64,000 nt of DNA from an uncultured Pelagibacteraceae bacterium (GCA_902608975.1 CACLQI010000003.1:1-64000); one strand, 5' to 3'; shown: positions 51,327 through 61,335, numbered from the stretch's first letter. Notes: generated by a model from the letters alone, not told the origin. Numbers and translations are program-made.

Positions 51327-51537
51327 TTTCGCCTTTGGTTACTTTTTTTTCTTTATTATTTTCATTGTCATTAACATCGATAGCTGAAACTTCTTCTTGT
51401 ATTTGATTTACATATCTTTTTGCGCTGCCGATCCAGGAGCCTATTTTTTTTAGCATAACAGGAAAATCTTTAGGTCCAATGACTATTATTGCTATTGCAA
51501 CAACAATTAATATCTCAAACCAGCCAATTTGTGGCAT
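51313..51537 (-). CDS. tatB: Twin-arginine translocase TatB
   Basis: MPQIGWFEILIVVAIAIIVIGPKDFPVMLKKIG, in tatABC order. Confidence 0.9.
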   Translation of the reverse strand: MPQIGWFEILIVVAIAIIVIGPKDFPVMLKKIGSWIGSAKRYVNQIQEEVSAIDVNDNENNKEKKVTKGENDKE

Positions 51538-51542
51538 CGGAT

Positions 51543-51743
51543 TTATTCTTTATTATTTGAGTCTTGATTGTTTTCTGAAACGTTTTTTGGCTCAGTATCT
51601 TCAGTAGGGTCAGAAGCCATGCCTTTTTTGAAACTTTTTATACCTTTTGCTACATCTCCCATCAGGCTAGATATTTTTCCTCTTCCAAATAAAAGAACGA
51701 CAAGTATTACAACAACTGCTATTTGCCAAAAACCTATACTCAT
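51543..51743 (-). CDS. tatA: Twin-arginine translocase TatA
   Basis: [42 protein letters not shown]. Confidence 0.92.
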   Translation of the reverse strand: MSIGFWQIAVVVILVVLLFGRGKISSLMGDVAKGIKSFKKGMASDPTEDTEPKNVSENNQDSNNKE

Positions 51744-51788
51744 ATGTATTTATAACCTTTTTAAATTAATAATTCAAAGTTTCTTTTG

Positions 51789-52478
51789 CTATTTGTCTTC
51801 ATTTTTTAAGGTGCTACTCAACATTTCATCTATGTTTGAATAGATATTTTCTTTTTTCTCTTCTTGTTTTTCTTTATAAAATTTTCCTGTACCAAAAATT
51901 GAAGAATCAATAGCAGTGCTATCAATTAAACCAGCAGAGCCAAGTTCATCAACAGTTGGTAAATCAGATAATTTTTTAAGACTAAAATGACTTAGGAAGT
52001 TATCAGTTGTTACATATTGTATTGGTTTGCCTGGAACATCCTTTCTGCCGTGAGGCTTTACCCAATCCAACTCCATTAAGATTTCTAAAGTATTATTACC
52101 AAAAGCAACACCACGGATTTCTTCAATTTCAGCTCTAGTAACAGGTTGGTGATAAACAATAATTGCAAGAGTCTCAATTGCTGCTTTGGAGAGTTTTTTT
52201 TCAACATTCTTTTGTTGTGACATTAAATCTGACAAATTTTCAGCAGTTCTAAATGACCATTTTTTTGATATACAAATTAAATTGAAGCCTCTATTTGAAT
52301 AGAATTTTTGTAATTTTTCTAAAGTTTTCAACACATTAATCTTTTTTGAAAGTCTAGACTCTATAGTTTCTATATCCAATGGTTCTGCTGCAGCAAAAAC
52401 AATAGCCTCAACTTCTCTATCACCTGAATCAAGTTTTTCTGGGAAATTTACAACGTTGTTTTTTTTTATTTTACTCAT
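51789..52478 (-). CDS. scpB: Segregation and condensation protein B
   Basis: EAIVFAAAEPLDIETIESRL...ALETLAIIVYHQPVTRAEIEEIRGV. Confidence 0.93.
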   Translation of the reverse strand: MSKIKKNNVVNFPEKLDSGDREVEAIVFAAAEPLDIETIESRLSKKINVLKTLEKLQKFYSNRGFNLICISKKWSFRTAENLSDLMSQQKNVEKKLSKAAIETLAIIVYHQPVTRAEIEEIRGVAFGNNTLEILMELDWVKPHGRKDVPGKPIQYVTTDNFLSHFSLKKLSDLPTVDELGSAGLIDSTAIDSSIFGTGKFYKEKQEEKKENIYSNIDEMLSSTLKNEDK

Positions 52479-53215
52479 TTTTTTTGTTTAACAAATATAT
52501 CAGAAAACAATTTTTCTTGTTTAATTATTAAATTTCCTTCCTTAACTAATTCTAAAGATCCAGAAAAAATTCCAGCTTTTCCAGTACGTTTAGAACTTTT
52601 TTCCAATTTAAAATTTTTAGGAATTAAATCCTCTATATTTTTCCAGCTTGTTAGATTTGAAATAAATTTTTTAATTGTTTTAATTCCATCTTCTGTAGAA
52701 AAAACTGGCAATCTTGGAATATTAATTCTTTGAAAATCTTTTGTCATAATGATGGTAGAATAGTTTTTTAAAAGCTCATATAATGTTAATGAGTATGTGT
52801 TATTGTAAATAGATTTGATTCTACCTTTCATGCCTCTCATATATACATCTTTACCTAAGCGTTTTCTTTTAAGCATTTGATCTGAAAGCAATCTAATTAA
52901 TTCTAATTTTTTTAATTGTAATTTTAATCTTTCCGCAACTTCAAGAGCTTTAAATTCTTCATCATCAGATTCTGGCAACAATAATTTGGACTTTAAATAA
53001 GCTAACCAAGTTGCCATTAGCAAATATTCTGAGGCTAATTCTAAATTAATATTTTTAGCTTTTGTAATAAATTCATGAAATTGATCAGCTAGTTTTGTAA
53101 TTGATATATTTTCTAAATTTACTTTTTGTGATTTGGCAAGATCTAATAAAACATCTAGTGGTCCACTATATTGATTGAGTCTTACCTCAAATTGTTGAGA
53201 ATCGAAATTTTGCAT
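52475..53215 (-). CDS. scpA: Segregation and condensation protein A
   Basis: FEVRLNQYSGPLDVLLDLAKSQKVNLENISITKLADQF. Confidence 0.93.
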   Translation of the reverse strand: MQNFDSQQFEVRLNQYSGPLDVLLDLAKSQKVNLENISITKLADQFHEFITKAKNINLELASEYLLMATWLAYLKSKLLLPESDDEEFKALEVAERLKLQLKKLELIRLLSDQMLKRKRLGKDVYMRGMKGRIKSIYNNTYSLTLYELLKNYSTIIMTKDFQRINIPRLPVFSTEDGIKTIKKFISNLTSWKNIEDLIPKNFKLEKSSKRTGKAGIFSGSLELVKEGNLIIKQEKLFSDIFVKQKK

Positions 53216-53223
53216 AATAAATA

Positions 53224-54174
53224 TTAATTCAAAATTTTATAAAATTTTAATGTTTTTGTAATTATAAATTTATTAACTTTAGGCGAATTTTTGGCAACAA
53301 TCATCATTTCTTTGAATCTACCATTGCAATGCAATACAAGATTACAACCTGCACTAAATGCTTTAATGGTATTATTTTCAATTGAAAATTTCAAACCTTT
53401 CATTGATATATCATCTGTTATTATTAAGTTTTTAAATTTTATTTTATTTCGTATTAAATCTATAACTTTTTTAGAATGTGTGGCAGCATAACTATTGTCA
53501 ATTTTTTGGTAGATAATATGAGCTGTCATTGCAAATAAAGATTTTTTATTTTTAAAAGGATAAAAATCTTTTTTATTTAATAAGCTAATTTTCTCAGTAA
53601 CTATTGGTGTTTTCTTGTGACTATCAACTTTAGCTAATCCATGACCAGGTATATGTTTGATTATAGTGCCAATCTGATTTTTAGTAAATTGATCAATACA
53701 GAAATCGCCAATTTTGCTTACAACTTTAGGATTTGAGCTAAATGATCTGTCACCAATAATATCATTAGAGTTCAATCTTCTAACATCTAGAACGGGAACC
53801 GTGTTTACATTTATACCTACACTTTTGAGTATATATGAAATTTGTTTTGAATAAATTTTATAGTACGGATAAAATTTTTTAATATCTTTTTTATAAATAC
53901 TACCAAAAAAACTTCCAGTAAAAATACTTGTATCAAATAGTTTTTTTAAACGATTAACCCTACCACCCTCTTCGTCAATTAGAATTGGATATTTGGGATC
54001 ATTAAAAATTTTTTTTACATCAGTAGTCAATTTTTTTAATTGATTAAATGATTTAATATTTCTAGAAAAAATAATAACACCCCAAGGTTTATATTTTTTT
54101 AGAAATTTTTTTTCATTAACACTTAATGAAAATGATTTTAAGCCTGTTATAAATGCTCTTCTATTTTTAATCAT
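53224..54174 (-). CDS. nagZ: Beta-N-acetylhexosaminidase NagZ
   Basis: ILIDEEGGRVNRLK...IGDRSFSSNPKVV...GTIIKHIPGHGLAKVDSHKKTP...ITDDISMKGL. Confidence 0.93.
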   Translation of the reverse strand: MIKNRRAFITGLKSFSLSVNEKKFLKKYKPWGVIIFSRNIKSFNQLKKLTTDVKKIFNDPKYPILIDEEGGRVNRLKKLFDTSIFTGSFFGSIYKKDIKKFYPYYKIYSKQISYILKSVGINVNTVPVLDVRRLNSNDIIGDRSFSSNPKVVSKIGDFCIDQFTKNQIGTIIKHIPGHGLAKVDSHKKTPIVTEKISLLNKKDFYPFKNKKSLFAMTAHIIYQKIDNSYAATHSKKVIDLIRNKIKFKNLIITDDISMKGLKFSIENNTIKAFSAGCNLVLHCNGRFKEMMIVAKNSPKVNKFIITKTLKFYKILN

Positions 54175-54427
54175 TTTCTAACAATTTCCAGAAATGGTAT
54201 TTTTTTTTATTTTTAGAAACTTTATTTTCAACATATTCAATTACATTACTAGTATCATTTTTAAGTAACGGCAAATTTAATGAATAAATATTAATTTTTT
54301 TATCTAAAGAGCTAATTGATCTATAATAATTTTTTTTATTTTGATCAGAAAAATAAAATTTTCCTATTAAAAAAATAAATAAAAAAATAACTAATAAGTA
54401 AAATACAAATTTTAACTCTTTAAACAT
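54167..54427 (-). CDS. Small single-TM protein at the argS-nagZ junction
   Basis: 86 aa, FVFYLLVIFLFIFLIGKFYF TM segment; overlaps nagZ start and argS end. Confidence 0.65.
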   Translation of the reverse strand: MFKELKFVFYLLVIFLFIFLIGKFYFSDQNKKNYYRSISSLDKKINIYSLNLPLLKNDTSNVIEYVENKVSKNKKKYHFWKLLEND

Positions 54428-56160
54428 TACATTTTTTCTGGTGTTTCAACGTTCAATATTTTCATTCCTGATTTAATTACACTTGAAATTGCTTTAAGAA
54501 ATGCAAGTTTTTCATCTGATATTTTTTTATCGTGAGAAACAAATCTTTTACTTTCGTCATCTTTTCCCATATTCCAGTATGAATGAAATTCTGAAGCCAA
54601 TTCATATAAATAAACTGGTAATCTATGTGGCTCTAATTTACTTGAAGCAATTCCAATGCATCTTGGCCACTCAGAAATTTTTTTAAGAATTTTTAATTCG
54701 TCTTTTGTGTATTTAAAATTATAATTTTTAATAATTATATCTTCATCAATTTTTTTTTCTACGTTACGAAATACGGAGGAAATTCTAGCGTAACAATATT
54801 GAACATAGTATAGTGGATTGTCTCTCGATTTTTCTTTAACTTTTGCAAAATCAAAATCCAATTCAACTTCACTGCTTCTATTTAACATTATAAATCTAAC
54901 TGCATCTTTTCCCACCTCATGAATTAAATCTTCAACAGTTATATAGTCACCTTTTCTTTTTGACATTTTAAAAGGTTGTCCATCTTTGATTAATTTAACA
55001 AGTTGACTTACTTTGCATGTAAGTAGATTTTTTTTTCCAGAAATTGCTTCGACTACTGAAGTAATTCTTTTTATATATCCGGCGTGATCTGCGCCTAAAA
55101 TATTTATCAAAACATCATATTTTCTATCAAGTTTATTGTTATGATAAGCAACATCGCTAGCAAAGTAGGTCCATGATTTATCTACTTTTTGTAGGGCTCT
55201 ATCTTTATCGTCACCAAAATCTGTTGATTTGAACAATAATTGTTTTCTTTCAGTCCATTCAGAGTTTTTTTCATTAGCAGGAGCTTTAATTTTTCCCTCA
55301 TAAACAAAGTTATTTTTTTTAAGCTTATTAATAGTTTTTTCTACTTCATTGTTATTTACGATATCAGTTTCTCTAACAAATTTATCGTGAACTATTCCAA
55401 GATTCTTAAGATTAAATTTTATTAATTTTAAAGACTCTTGAACTGATAAACTTGTAAGTTTTGATGATATTTTTTCAAAGTTATCAAAATCTAAATCCTT
55501 ATTGTTTTTGATAATATTTTTCGCAATATCAATAATGTAATCGCCGGGATATAAATCAGCGTTATCTTTAGGAAAAGTCTCTTTTTTGAGAATTTCTCTT
55601 ATTCTTAAATAAACAGATTTTGAAAAATGTAAAATTTGATTTCCATAATCATTAACATAATATTCTTTGCTAACATTATGATTATTAAATAATAATAAAT
55701 TCGATAAAACGTCACCTAGTATTGCTCCGCGACAATGACCAACATGAAGTGGTCCTGTTGGGTTGGCAGAAACAAACTCAATAAGAAATTTTTTTTTTGT
55801 AATTTTTTTATTTACACCAAAATTATTACCACTTGAAATTACTTCTTTTAAAAAATTATTCCAAAAAGAATTTTTAAATTTGATATTGATAAAACCTGGT
55901 TTAGCTATTGAAATATCTTCGATTTCAGCATCATCATTTTTAATTAAACTTACTAATTGATTTGCAACATCTATAGGAGATTTTTTATTAGGTTTAGCCA
56001 AAACCATTGCAACATTGGTTGATATATCGCAATTGAATTGTGGAGGTGGAATATCAACATTTATCCCTTTTAAATTTTCAGGGACTTCAATAAGTTTTTC
56101 TTTGTTAGCCTGTTTAACTACTTTTAAAATTTTTTCTAAATAAAGTTCAAATATATTCAT
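54427..56160 (-). CDS. argS: Arginyl-tRNA synthetase
   Basis: IEFVSANPTGPLHVGHCRGAILGDVLSNLL...FKMSKRKGDYITVEDL. Confidence 0.96.
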   Translation of the reverse strand: MNIFELYLEKILKVVKQANKEKLIEVPENLKGINVDIPPPQFNCDISTNVAMVLAKPNKKSPIDVANQLVSLIKNDDAEIEDISIAKPGFINIKFKNSFWNNFLKEVISSGNNFGVNKKITKKKFLIEFVSANPTGPLHVGHCRGAILGDVLSNLLLFNNHNVSKEYYVNDYGNQILHFSKSVYLRIREILKKETFPKDNADLYPGDYIIDIAKNIIKNNKDLDFDNFEKISSKLTSLSVQESLKLIKFNLKNLGIVHDKFVRETDIVNNNEVEKTINKLKKNNFVYEGKIKAPANEKNSEWTERKQLLFKSTDFGDDKDRALQKVDKSWTYFASDVAYHNNKLDRKYDVLINILGADHAGYIKRITSVVEAISGKKNLLTCKVSQLVKLIKDGQPFKMSKRKGDYITVEDLIHEVGKDAVRFIMLNRSSEVELDFDFAKVKEKSRDNPLYYVQYCYARISSVFRNVEKKIDEDIIIKNYNFKYTKDELKILKKISEWPRCIGIASSKLEPHRLPVYLYELASEFHSYWNMGKDDESKRFVSHDKKISDEKLAFLKAISSVIKSGMKILNVETPEKM

Positions 56161-57278
56161 TTAGCACTATTATATAAATTAATTGCATATCTGTCAGTCA
56201 TACCTGAAATAAAATCAGCAATAACTCTAAACTTTTCTTTTTTATTAAACTTACGTTTAGCTAAAAATTTATAAGGTTTTTTTGAAATCAGATTAAATAA
56301 CGATTTTATAATTTTTTTTCCTTTATTATTTTTAGTTAATACTTGAGAATTATTATACATTTTAGATTTCAGAAAAAATCTAATCTCTTTATCAATTATA
56401 TTAAAATTTTCAGAGAAGCTGGCAAGTGTTTTTGGCGAGTTATAAACATCTTTTAAATTTTTAATTTTAAAATATTTTATATTTTTAATTGTATTATTTA
56501 TTAAATCTTTAACCATTAGATCTATTGAGTCTCTAATTATTTGATATATCAAAATTTCTTGGTTTTTACCTTTTAAATTTTTTTTATGGAATTTGAAAAT
56601 TTCCTTAAAAAAATCAATTTCTACTAAATCTTTTAATGTAAATAATTTGGCTTGGATTCCATCCTGTATATCATGATTGTTGTAAGCTATATCATCTGCC
56701 ATAGCAGCAATTTGTGCTTCTAAAGAAGGATAATTCGAAAATTTAATTTTTCCTTTAAGATTTTTTACCCCTATAAGAGTATCAAGTTTTGATTGATCTT
56801 CAAATGGGCCATTATGTTTTAAAAGTCCATCTAAAGTTTCTATCGTTAGATTTAAACCTTTAAATTTTAAATATTTATTTTCCAGGAACATAATTATTCG
56901 TAATGTCTGTAGATTATGATCAAACCCCCCATGATCAATCATGCATTCATTTAACGCATCCTCTCCTGCGTGACCAAAGGGTGTATGACCTAAGTCATGT
57001 GCTAAGCTTAATGTTTCGGCGAGATCATCATTAAGGTTTAAATATCTTGTTATAGATCTTGCTATTTGAGCTACTTCAAGGGAATGAGTAATCCTAGTTC
57101 TGTAATGGTCGCCTCCAGTGTTAACAAAGACCTGGGTTTTATGTTTTAACCTTCTAAATGATGCGCTATGGATTATTCTATCTCTATCTCTTTGAAATGG
57201 ACTTCTATATTGATTAACTGGCTCCTTAAAAAGCCTACCTTTACTTTTAAATAGTCCTATTTTTGAGTAATTTTTCAT
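56157..57278 (-). CDS. dgt: Deoxyguanosinetriphosphate triphosphohydrolase-like protein (HD domain)
   Basis: SPFQRDRDRIIHSASFRRLKHKTQVF...RITHSLEVAQIARSI...LAHDLGHTPFGHAGEDAL. Confidence 0.94.
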   Translation of the reverse strand: MKNYSKIGLFKSKGRLFKEPVNQYRSPFQRDRDRIIHSASFRRLKHKTQVFVNTGGDHYRTRITHSLEVAQIARSITRYLNLNDDLAETLSLAHDLGHTPFGHAGEDALNECMIDHGGFDHNLQTLRIIMFLENKYLKFKGLNLTIETLDGLLKHNGPFEDQSKLDTLIGVKNLKGKIKFSNYPSLEAQIAAMADDIAYNNHDIQDGIQAKLFTLKDLVEIDFFKEIFKFHKKNLKGKNQEILIYQIIRDSIDLMVKDLINNTIKNIKYFKIKNLKDVYNSPKTLASFSENFNIIDKEIRFFLKSKMYNNSQVLTKNNKGKKIIKSLFNLISKKPYKFLAKRKFNKKEKFRVIADFISGMTDRYAINLYNSAK

Positions 57279-57328
57279 CCTTTAAACTTGGTAAATAAAT
57301 ATTATATTAGTAATAACAGTGTTCTTAT

Positions 57329-57646
57329 ATGATTAAAGAAATTAAATTTACAGATAAAGCAATAAAACAAATCAATCATTTGCTTTCAACTAAGGATAAA
57401 GGGTCTTTTTTTAGAATCGCTATCAAGGGTGGTGGTTGCTCAGGTTTTCAATATGATTTTTCTTTCGATCAAAAACAAAATGATGACGATCTAAAGCATG
57501 AAAATATATTGATAGATAAAAATTCAGCAGACCTATTGAAAGGATCTGAAGTTGACTATGCAGAAGAATTAATTGGTAACTCATTTAAAATAAACAATCC
57601 ACAAAGTAAATCTTCTTGTGGTTGCGGTGTATCATTCTCACTTTAA
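57329..57646 (+). CDS. erpA: Iron-sulfur cluster insertion protein (ErpA/IscA type)
   Basis: FRIAIKGGGCSGFQYDFSFD...SKSSCGCGVSFSL. Confidence 0.9.
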   Translation: MIKEIKFTDKAIKQINHLLSTKDKGSFFRIAIKGGGCSGFQYDFSFDQKQNDDDLKHENILIDKNSADLLKGSEVDYAEELIGNSFKINNPQSKSSCGCGVSFSL

Positions 57647-58422
57647 TGTTAATTAGCTCCTGGAATGTTAATTCAGTAAGAGCACGAATAGAAAATATCA
57701 AAGAATATTTAAAAAAATTTTCACCTGATATAATGATGATGCAAGAAATCAAAACTCCTGATGAAACTTATCCTTATGAAGATATTAAATCATTAAAATA
57801 TGAAAATTATGTATTTGGACAAAAAAGTTATAATGGAGTTGCTATTGTTTCAAAGAAAAAATTAAATAATATTCAAAATGATATTTTTAAAGATAAAAAT
57901 AAACAATCGAGAATAATTTCTGCTGAAATAAAACATAAAAAAAAAGATATAACTTTAATAAATATTTACACTCCAAATGGAAATCCAGTAGATACTGAAA
58001 AATATACTTATAAACTTTACTGGTTAGATAGTTTAATTAAAAAATTAAAATCTTTATCTAAACAAAATGAAAATATAATTATAGGTGGAGATTTTAATAT
58101 AATTCCTTCAGCTAAGGATGTTCATAATCCTAAAAGTTATGAAAATGATGCTCTGTTTAGATTGGAAATTAGAAAAAAATTAAGGGAGTTAATTAACTTA
58201 GGTTTTCATGACGCTTATAGATTTATACATCCAGAAAAAGAAGGATATACATTTTGGGATTATACAAGTGGAGCTTGGCAAAAAAACAATGGTATGAGAA
58301 TTGATCATTTTTTAGTATCTAGTTCCTTAATTAATATTGTTAAAGATGTTAAAATAAATAAATTCCCACGTGGCAGGCAAAAACCATCCGATCATACACC
58401 TATTGAAATTGAACTAGCTTAA
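57646..58422 (+). CDS. xthA: Exodeoxyribonuclease III
   Basis: ISSWNVNSVRARIENIKEYLKKFSPDIMMMQEIKTPDE...RIDHFLVS...SDHTPIEIEL; start at ATG 57646 (TAATG overlap with erpA). Confidence 0.93.
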   Translation: MLISSWNVNSVRARIENIKEYLKKFSPDIMMMQEIKTPDETYPYEDIKSLKYENYVFGQKSYNGVAIVSKKKLNNIQNDIFKDKNKQSRIISAEIKHKKKDITLINIYTPNGNPVDTEKYTYKLYWLDSLIKKLKSLSKQNENIIIGGDFNIIPSAKDVHNPKSYENDALFRLEIRKKLRELINLGFHDAYRFIHPEKEGYTFWDYTSGAWQKNNGMRIDHFLVSSSLINIVKDVKINKFPRGRQKPSDHTPIEIELA

Positions 58423-59412
58423 AGATTTAATTTTATTTACTAGCTCTTCATTAATATTTCTTGGACCTTTATCTAGTCTATTTTTATGACGTCTTTCACC
58501 TGGAAGTCTAACTCCATCCATTGATTTCATTTTATTAAAAAATTCATCTGCATGTTTAGCCCAATCACTTCCGGAAGTTTTTTCAGGAGAGATTGCTAAA
58601 ATAAACTCTCCCCCACTTGGTGGACCTCCATCATTTTTATCTTTTGCAGCTGTTTCAAAACTAAAGTTATCACCAACTAAAGCTCCTGCCATCAATTCTA
58701 CCATCATTGCTATTGCTGAACCTTTATAGCCTCCAAAAGGAAGTAGTACACCTCCATCAGCTATTGCACCTGGATCAGTTGTTTCTTTACCATCCTTAGT
58801 TAAACCAGTTCCAAGTGGAACTTTATGCCCTTCTCTTTTGGCAACTTGAACTTCACCCATTGCCATTGATGCAGTTGCCATATCATAAACTACTGGAGTT
58901 TTTCCAGGTCTAGGCCAAGCAAATGAAATTGGATTTGTTCCAAACAATGGTTTGATCGCACCCGCTGGTGCAACAGCAGGCTTATAAGAAGTGCAAGCGA
59001 AAGCAACTAATCCTTCTTCAGCTAATTTTTCCGTTTCAGGCCACATCGCAGCCATATGATGAGAATTATTTATTGCAAGTACAGCAACACCATTTTCTTT
59101 TGCAGCTTTTGCTAATTCAGGTAAACCTTTGTTTAAAACTATTGGAGCTAAACAATTATTACCTTTTACTTTAATTACTGATGCTGAAACCTTTTGAATC
59201 TCTGGTTTACCTTTACCATTAATTTTTCCACTTTTTAAACCACTTACATAAGCAGGTAATCTAAATAAGCCATGAGATAATGAACCATCACGTTCAGCGT
59301 TTCTAATTAAATCTGATAGAATAGATGCTGTTTCATCATCACATCCATTAGCCAATAATGTTTTTTTAGCTAAATCAAAAATTTCATCTAATGTAAGGGA
59401 AACTGAACTCAT
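58414..59412 (-). CDS. Ldh-family (malate/L-lactate/ureidoglycolate-type) dehydrogenase
   Basis: NAERDGSLSHGLFRLPAYVSGLKSGKING...FGTNPISFAWPRPGKTPVVYDMATASMA. Confidence 0.9.
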   Translation of the reverse strand: MSSVSLTLDEIFDLAKKTLLANGCDDETASILSDLIRNAERDGSLSHGLFRLPAYVSGLKSGKINGKGKPEIQKVSASVIKVKGNNCLAPIVLNKGLPELAKAAKENGVAVLAINNSHHMAAMWPETEKLAEEGLVAFACTSYKPAVAPAGAIKPLFGTNPISFAWPRPGKTPVVYDMATASMAMGEVQVAKREGHKVPLGTGLTKDGKETTDPGAIADGGVLLPFGGYKGSAIAMMVELMAGALVGDNFSFETAAKDKNDGGPPSGGEFILAISPEKTSGSDWAKHADEFFNKMKSMDGVRLPGERRHKNRLDKGPRNINEELVNKIKSLS

Positions 59413-59454
59413 CCCAACATTAGATATTATTTAGGACTAAATATCAATTTTAAA

Positions 59455-60514
59455 TTAACAACCTTTGAAAGATTTAGACATGTTTTTGATTAAATCAAAA
59501 TATAAATCTTTACCTGGATTAAGAGTAGCTCCTAATGGATCTAAAACACCAGTGCTTATATTCATGTCTTTTGCAACAGCATTAATTATATCAGGATTAA
59601 ATTGAGGTTCTGAAAATACACAACTCACTTTGTCATGTTCAATTATTTCTCTGATTTCAGATAATTGCTCAGCTCCAGGTAATACATCTGTATTTACTGT
59701 AAAAGCTCCTAATACATTAACATCAAATCTTTTTTCGAAATATTGATAGGCGTCGTGGAAAACAATAGATTTAAAGTCTTTATTTAATTCAGACTTCACA
59801 TCTTTTGTTAGTTTATCTAGATCTTTTAAGGCTTTTTTTAAGTTGCTTTTATAAACTGATGCGTTCTTTTGATCTTTTTCAATCAAATGTTCAGCCATTT
59901 CTTTTAAAATTACTTTTGCATTTGAAGGATCTAACCAAATGTGTGGGTCATATTCGCCATGTGCATGACCTTCGTGTCCGTGATCATCGTGGCCGTCTTC
60001 TTTGTGTTCATCATCATGACCGTGATCATCGTGGCCGTCTTCTTTGTGTTCATCATCATGACCGTGATCATCTTCTTTTTTTGCGTGATCATCATGACCA
60101 TCTTCTTTGTGTTCATCATCATGTCCATGATCGTCATGGCCGTCAAAAATATTTCTTTCTCTAAATTTTAACTTATTTAGTCCTTTTATTTCCATTAATT
60201 CAATTTTTTCAGCTTTTTTAGCTATTGATTTTAACGGTTTCTCTAAAAAATTTTCCAAATCTTCCCCAACCCAAAAAATTAGGTCAGCTTCTTGGAGTAT
60301 TTTTGCGTGTGATGGTTTTAATGCAAAACCATGGGGAGAGGCATATCCATCTACTATTAATCCTGGTTTACTTACTCCATCCATTAAATAACTTGCTAGT
60401 GAATGAATTGGTTTAATTGATGCTACAACCTTTGTTTCAGCATTAACAGGTGAAAAAAAAGGTTAATAATGATAAAATTGATAAGATAATTGGTATTTTT
60501 TTTAGATTTTTCAT
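59455..60514 (-). CDS. znuA: Zinc ABC transporter substrate-binding protein ZnuA, reading frame broken by a 1-nt shift in a T8 run in the signal peptide
   Basis: ORF 59455-60384 plus upstream codons; ATG at 60514-60512 gives MKNLKKIPIILSILSLLTFFFTC*; removing one T gives ...LLTFFSPVNAETKVVASIKPIHSLASYLMDGVSKPG, continuous with the ORF. Confidence 0.9.
59978..60140 (-). repeat. 42-bp tandem repeat encoding His/Asp-rich 14-aa units within znuA
   Basis: CCGTGATCATCGTGGCCGTCTTCTTTGTGTTCATCATCATGA recurs at 59978, 60020 and (diverging) 60062. Confidence 0.9.
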
Positions 60515-60534
60515 AATTAAAATATTTAGTTATT

Positions 60535-60547
60535 GTTATAATATAAC
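60535..60547. promoter_or_regulatory. Zur box 1 in znuA/znuC divergent intergenic region
   Basis: GTTATA-A-TATAAC perfect palindrome, matching the known core GTTATANTATAAC. Confidence 0.8.
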
Positions 60548-60552
60548 ATTGT

Positions 60553-60565
60553 GTAATATTATAAC
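60553..60565. promoter_or_regulatory. Zur box 2 in znuA/znuC divergent intergenic region
   Basis: GTAATA-T-TATAAC followed by ATTT, one mismatch from palindrome; 18 bp centre-to-centre from box 1. Confidence 0.7.
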
Positions 60566-60588
60566 ATTTAAATAAGTCAAGTATAAAA

Positions 60589-61335
60589 ATGAGCTCAAAT
60601 AACAATTTATTAGTTAAGTTAAATAATGCTGGTTATCAGCATAATGACAAATGGCTTGTTAAAGGGGTCTCATTAAGAGTTGAAAAAGGAAAAATTGTAA
60701 CTCTTATTGGTCCAAATGGTTCTGGAAAAAGTACAACTGCAAAAATTGCTTTGGGTATTTATAAAAAAATTGATGGGGAAGTTGAAAAATATACAAATAA
60801 AGTTGGTTATGTTCCTCAAAAAATATCAATAGATTGGACATTGCCACTTAGAGTTCGTGACTTTATGTTATTAACAGAAAACCTTAAAGATGAATCAATC
60901 AATGAAGCTTTGTCATTAACGGGAGTGATACATCTCAAAGATAAGAATTTGGGTAATTTATCAGGTGGTGAATTTCAAAGAGTTTTACTAGCAAGGGCTA
61001 TTTCAAAAAAACCAGAGTTATTAGTACTTGATGAGCCTGTACAAGGTGTTGATTTCACTGGAGAGATTGCTTTGTACGAACTAATTAAAAAAATATCAGA
61101 TGAATTAAATTGTGGAATTTTATTAATATCTCATGATTTACATACAGTTATGAGTGCTACTGATCATGTTGTTTGTTTAAATGGTCATGTTTGTTGTTCA
61201 GGATCTCCAATAGATGTTGCAAAAAATAATGAATACAAAGCTTTATTTGGTGAGCAAGCTTCTCAAATACTCTCAAGATATGAACATAAACACGATCATG
61301 TTCATACAAATGATGGTGAGATAAAGAAAAATTAA
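60589..61335 (+). CDS. znuC: Zinc ABC transporter ATP-binding protein ZnuC
   Basis: LIGPNGSGKSTTAK, LSGGEFQRVLLARAI, LVLDEPVQGVD; His-rich C-terminus HKHDHVH. Confidence 0.93.
   Translation: MSSNNNLLVKLNNAGYQHNDKWLVKGVSLRVEKGKIVTLIGPNGSGKSTTAKIALGIYKKIDGEVEKYTNKVGYVPQKISIDWTLPLRVRDFMLLTENLKDESINEALSLTGVIHLKDKNLGNLSGGEFQRVLLARAISKKPELLVLDEPVQGVDFTGEIALYELIKKISDELNCGILLISHDLHTVMSATDHVVCLNGHVCCSGSPIDVAKNNEYKALFGEQASQILSRYEHKHDHVHTNDGEIKKN

Noticed and set aside
59805-60171. Antisense ORFs rich in HDRDHRGRLLCVHHH or VFFVFIIMTV and CRISPR-like regular repeats
   Set aside because: By-products of the 42-bp coding repeat in znuA; repeats are head-to-tail without spacers, so not a CRISPR
60423-60605. 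60-aa minus-strand ORF MLFELIFILDLFKC... upstream of znuA
   Set aside because: Spans the Zur boxes/intergenic region; out of frame relative to the reconstructed ZnuA signal peptide
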